Assembly (NCBI GenBank): GCA_003518885.1 | Contig: DOXU01000082.1 | Coordinates: forward strand, 1-6,747 | Direction of reading: 5' to 3' | Length of the DNA stretch: 6,747 nt | From: Oscillospiraceae bacterium | Lineage (GTDB): Bacteria > Bacillota > Clostridia > Oscillospirales > Ethanoligenentaceae | Shown here: piece after piece, positions 5,881 through 6,747 of the stretch | Numbering within the stretch: position 1 is the first letter of the stretch | Layout: every line of letters begins with the position of its first letter | Made by a program: the position numbers and the translations under genes | Notes under the pieces: model-generated | Seen by the model: the letters and a program-made list of their open reading frames with translations, nothing else | Told to the model about the DNA's origin: nothing | Database searches by the model: none

Positions 5881-6474
5881 ATGAAGGACTTTTTGCGCAA
5901 ATATGGCATCTATTTCAGCCTACCTGTTATTGTTGTCGTTGCTTTTTATATCGCCTCCGTTTTTCATCTGCATCACTTTTCTGCTGTTTTAATTGGCTTT
6001 TATTTTGTCTTTCTCCCCCTTCTTTCCTTGCGTATACTCTTGTGCAAAGTTGATCTTCCTGTAGAAAAGCCTCTCAACTTTTGGCGAAAGTTCCGTTCTC
6101 TTTTCATTTTCCACGGAATGATGATTGTGCTCATCATCTTCTTTCATCTTTATTCAAACAATACCCCTCAAACAAGCGAAAATGACGGGGATTTCATTGG
6201 AAGCCTCCTCTATTTTCTCTATGTATATGGGGGAATTTACCTATCTGGCATCCTGGTGGGCATTCATTTGGGCCGAAAAAAGGAAATCTCCTTTCGGGAC
6301 ATTCTTTTCTCTACGGGAACATGGCTGCTATTAGCGGCAACCTTCTTTAGTGTACCAATCACCGGAGATATTCCTTCCTATTCCCGATCGTTTTTCTGGT
6401 ATCCCGTCCTCGGCTCCACAATCGCTTTTTTTCTGGCGGCAATCATCACCGCCATGATTTGCTTGCCAGAATAG
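5881..6474 (+). CDS. Paralogous membrane protein, half module plus one 4-helix module
   Basis: Predicted membrane protein of 197 aa with about six hydrophobic segments. The first 55 residues (MKDFLRKYGIYFSL, then two helices at about 11-28 and 33-54) correspond to a half module. Residues about 66-193 form one complete 4-helix module related to those of the upstream protein: YGGIYLSGILVG (116-127) against GGVYLIGFIFG, WLLLAATFFSVPITG (148-162) against WLIGTLVFFCIPYIG, and YPVLGSTIAFF (174-184) against PPVFGSSALFF. The Q of the module's opening motif is His here (FIFHG, 75-79). AGGAAGGAAA (5864-5873) lies 7 nt before the ATG. The 33-nt gap to the upstream stop and the lack of a terminator indicate co-transcription. 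Function unknown; whether it forms a complex with its neighbours is only an inference. Confidence 0.85.
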   Translation: MKDFLRKYGIYFSLPVIVVVAFYIASVFHLHHFSAVLIGFYFVFLPLLSLRILLCKVDLPVEKPLNFWRKFRSLFIFHGMMIVLIIFFHLYSNNTPQTSENDGDFIGSLLYFLYVYGGIYLSGILVGIHLGRKKEISFRDILFSTGTWLLLAATFFSVPITGDIPSYSRSFFWYPVLGSTIAFFLAAIITAMICLPE

Positions 6475-6587
6475 TCCTCTTTATTGTATCTTCACGCGAT
6501 CATAGACCAAAACATCACCATGTACTTGAACAACAGCGCGCCTATTGAAGGGATCGCATACTTCGTCACAAAAAAGGAAACATCCCT

Positions 6588-6747
6588 ATGAAGAATTTTT
6601 TACGCAAATATGGCGTCCGTTTAAGTCTGCAAATCATCGTTATGGCAGCTTTTGGTATCCTCTCTGTCTTTATCTATCCTTATATTTTTGCCGTACCATT
6701 TTGCTTTATTGTTCTTTTTCTTCCCACTCTTATTTGGTGTATACACG
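6588..6747 (+). CDS. Third paralogous membrane protein, 5' end only
   Basis: The first 53 codons are present and the gene runs off the window. The N-terminus MKNFLRKYGVRLSL is almost the same as MKDFLRKYGIYFSL of the gene at 5881, and both match the M-x-x-F-x-R-K-Y start of the gene at 4117. Two hydrophobic stretches follow (about 12-31 and 33-51), as in the 197-aa paralogue. AAGGA (6574-6578) precedes the ATG by 9 nt. The similarity extends to the DNA (ATGAAG-A--TTTTT-CGCAAATATGGC in both), pointing to fairly recent tandem duplication. It is probably in the same operon, 113 nt downstream. Confidence 0.8.
   Translation, partial: MKNFLRKYGVRLSLQIIVMAAFGILSVFIYPYIFAVPFCFIVLFLPTLIWCIH

Noticed and set aside
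6496..6557. GCGATC...GATCGC inverted repeat between the second and third membrane protein genes
   Set aside because: Arms of only 6 bp separated by 50 nt and no T-tract. This is within chance expectation and not a convincing terminator.

Overview
The window looks like a stretch of a bacterial genome, probably accessory DNA from a Gram-positive (Bacillota-like) organism. The evidence is strong AGGAGG-type ribosome binding sites, rho-independent terminators with U-tracts, T/C-rich spacers and very Phe/Leu-rich membrane proteins. No rRNA, tRNA or housekeeping gene is present to fix the taxon, so this assignment is tentative. All supported genes lie on the + strand.

Region 1 (1-613): a short 3' coding fragment that I do not recognise ends at 336 and is followed by a very good intrinsic terminator (368-412). 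A palindromic element with a CCAGGC/GCCTGG core occurs twice, at 4-18 and 483-503. A G5/C5 hairpin sits in the leader of the next gene.

Region 2 (614-3093): two glycosyltransferase genes. The first (466 aa) carries two GT-A-like halves in one chain: a family-2-type domain, then a domain with VDATDV and LNCGVVGG motifs. The second (213 aa) is a compact single-domain transferase with an LEDDA motif. Both resemble, from memory, transferases carried by tailed phages and prophages. They most likely act together to glycosylate a surface or virion protein. The unit is closed by an intrinsic terminator at 3054-3093.

Region 3 (3094-4116): about 1 kb with no convincing gene. It holds a degenerate 43-46 bp tandem repeat array (3098 to about 3460), an extended -10 promoter (3506-3514), an orphan Shine-Dalgarno sequence, a possible attenuator hairpin, a GGCGCC-centred palindrome and short degenerate repeats.

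Region 4 (4117-6747): a cluster of at least three related membrane protein genes of a family I cannot name. The first (576 aa) appears to be four tandem copies of a four-helix module (about 16 membrane segments). The second (197 aa) is a two-helix half module plus one full module. The third starts at 6588 and runs off the window. All three begin with the same M-x-x-F-x-R-K-Y signature. This expanding modular family is the best candidate in the window for something undescribed.
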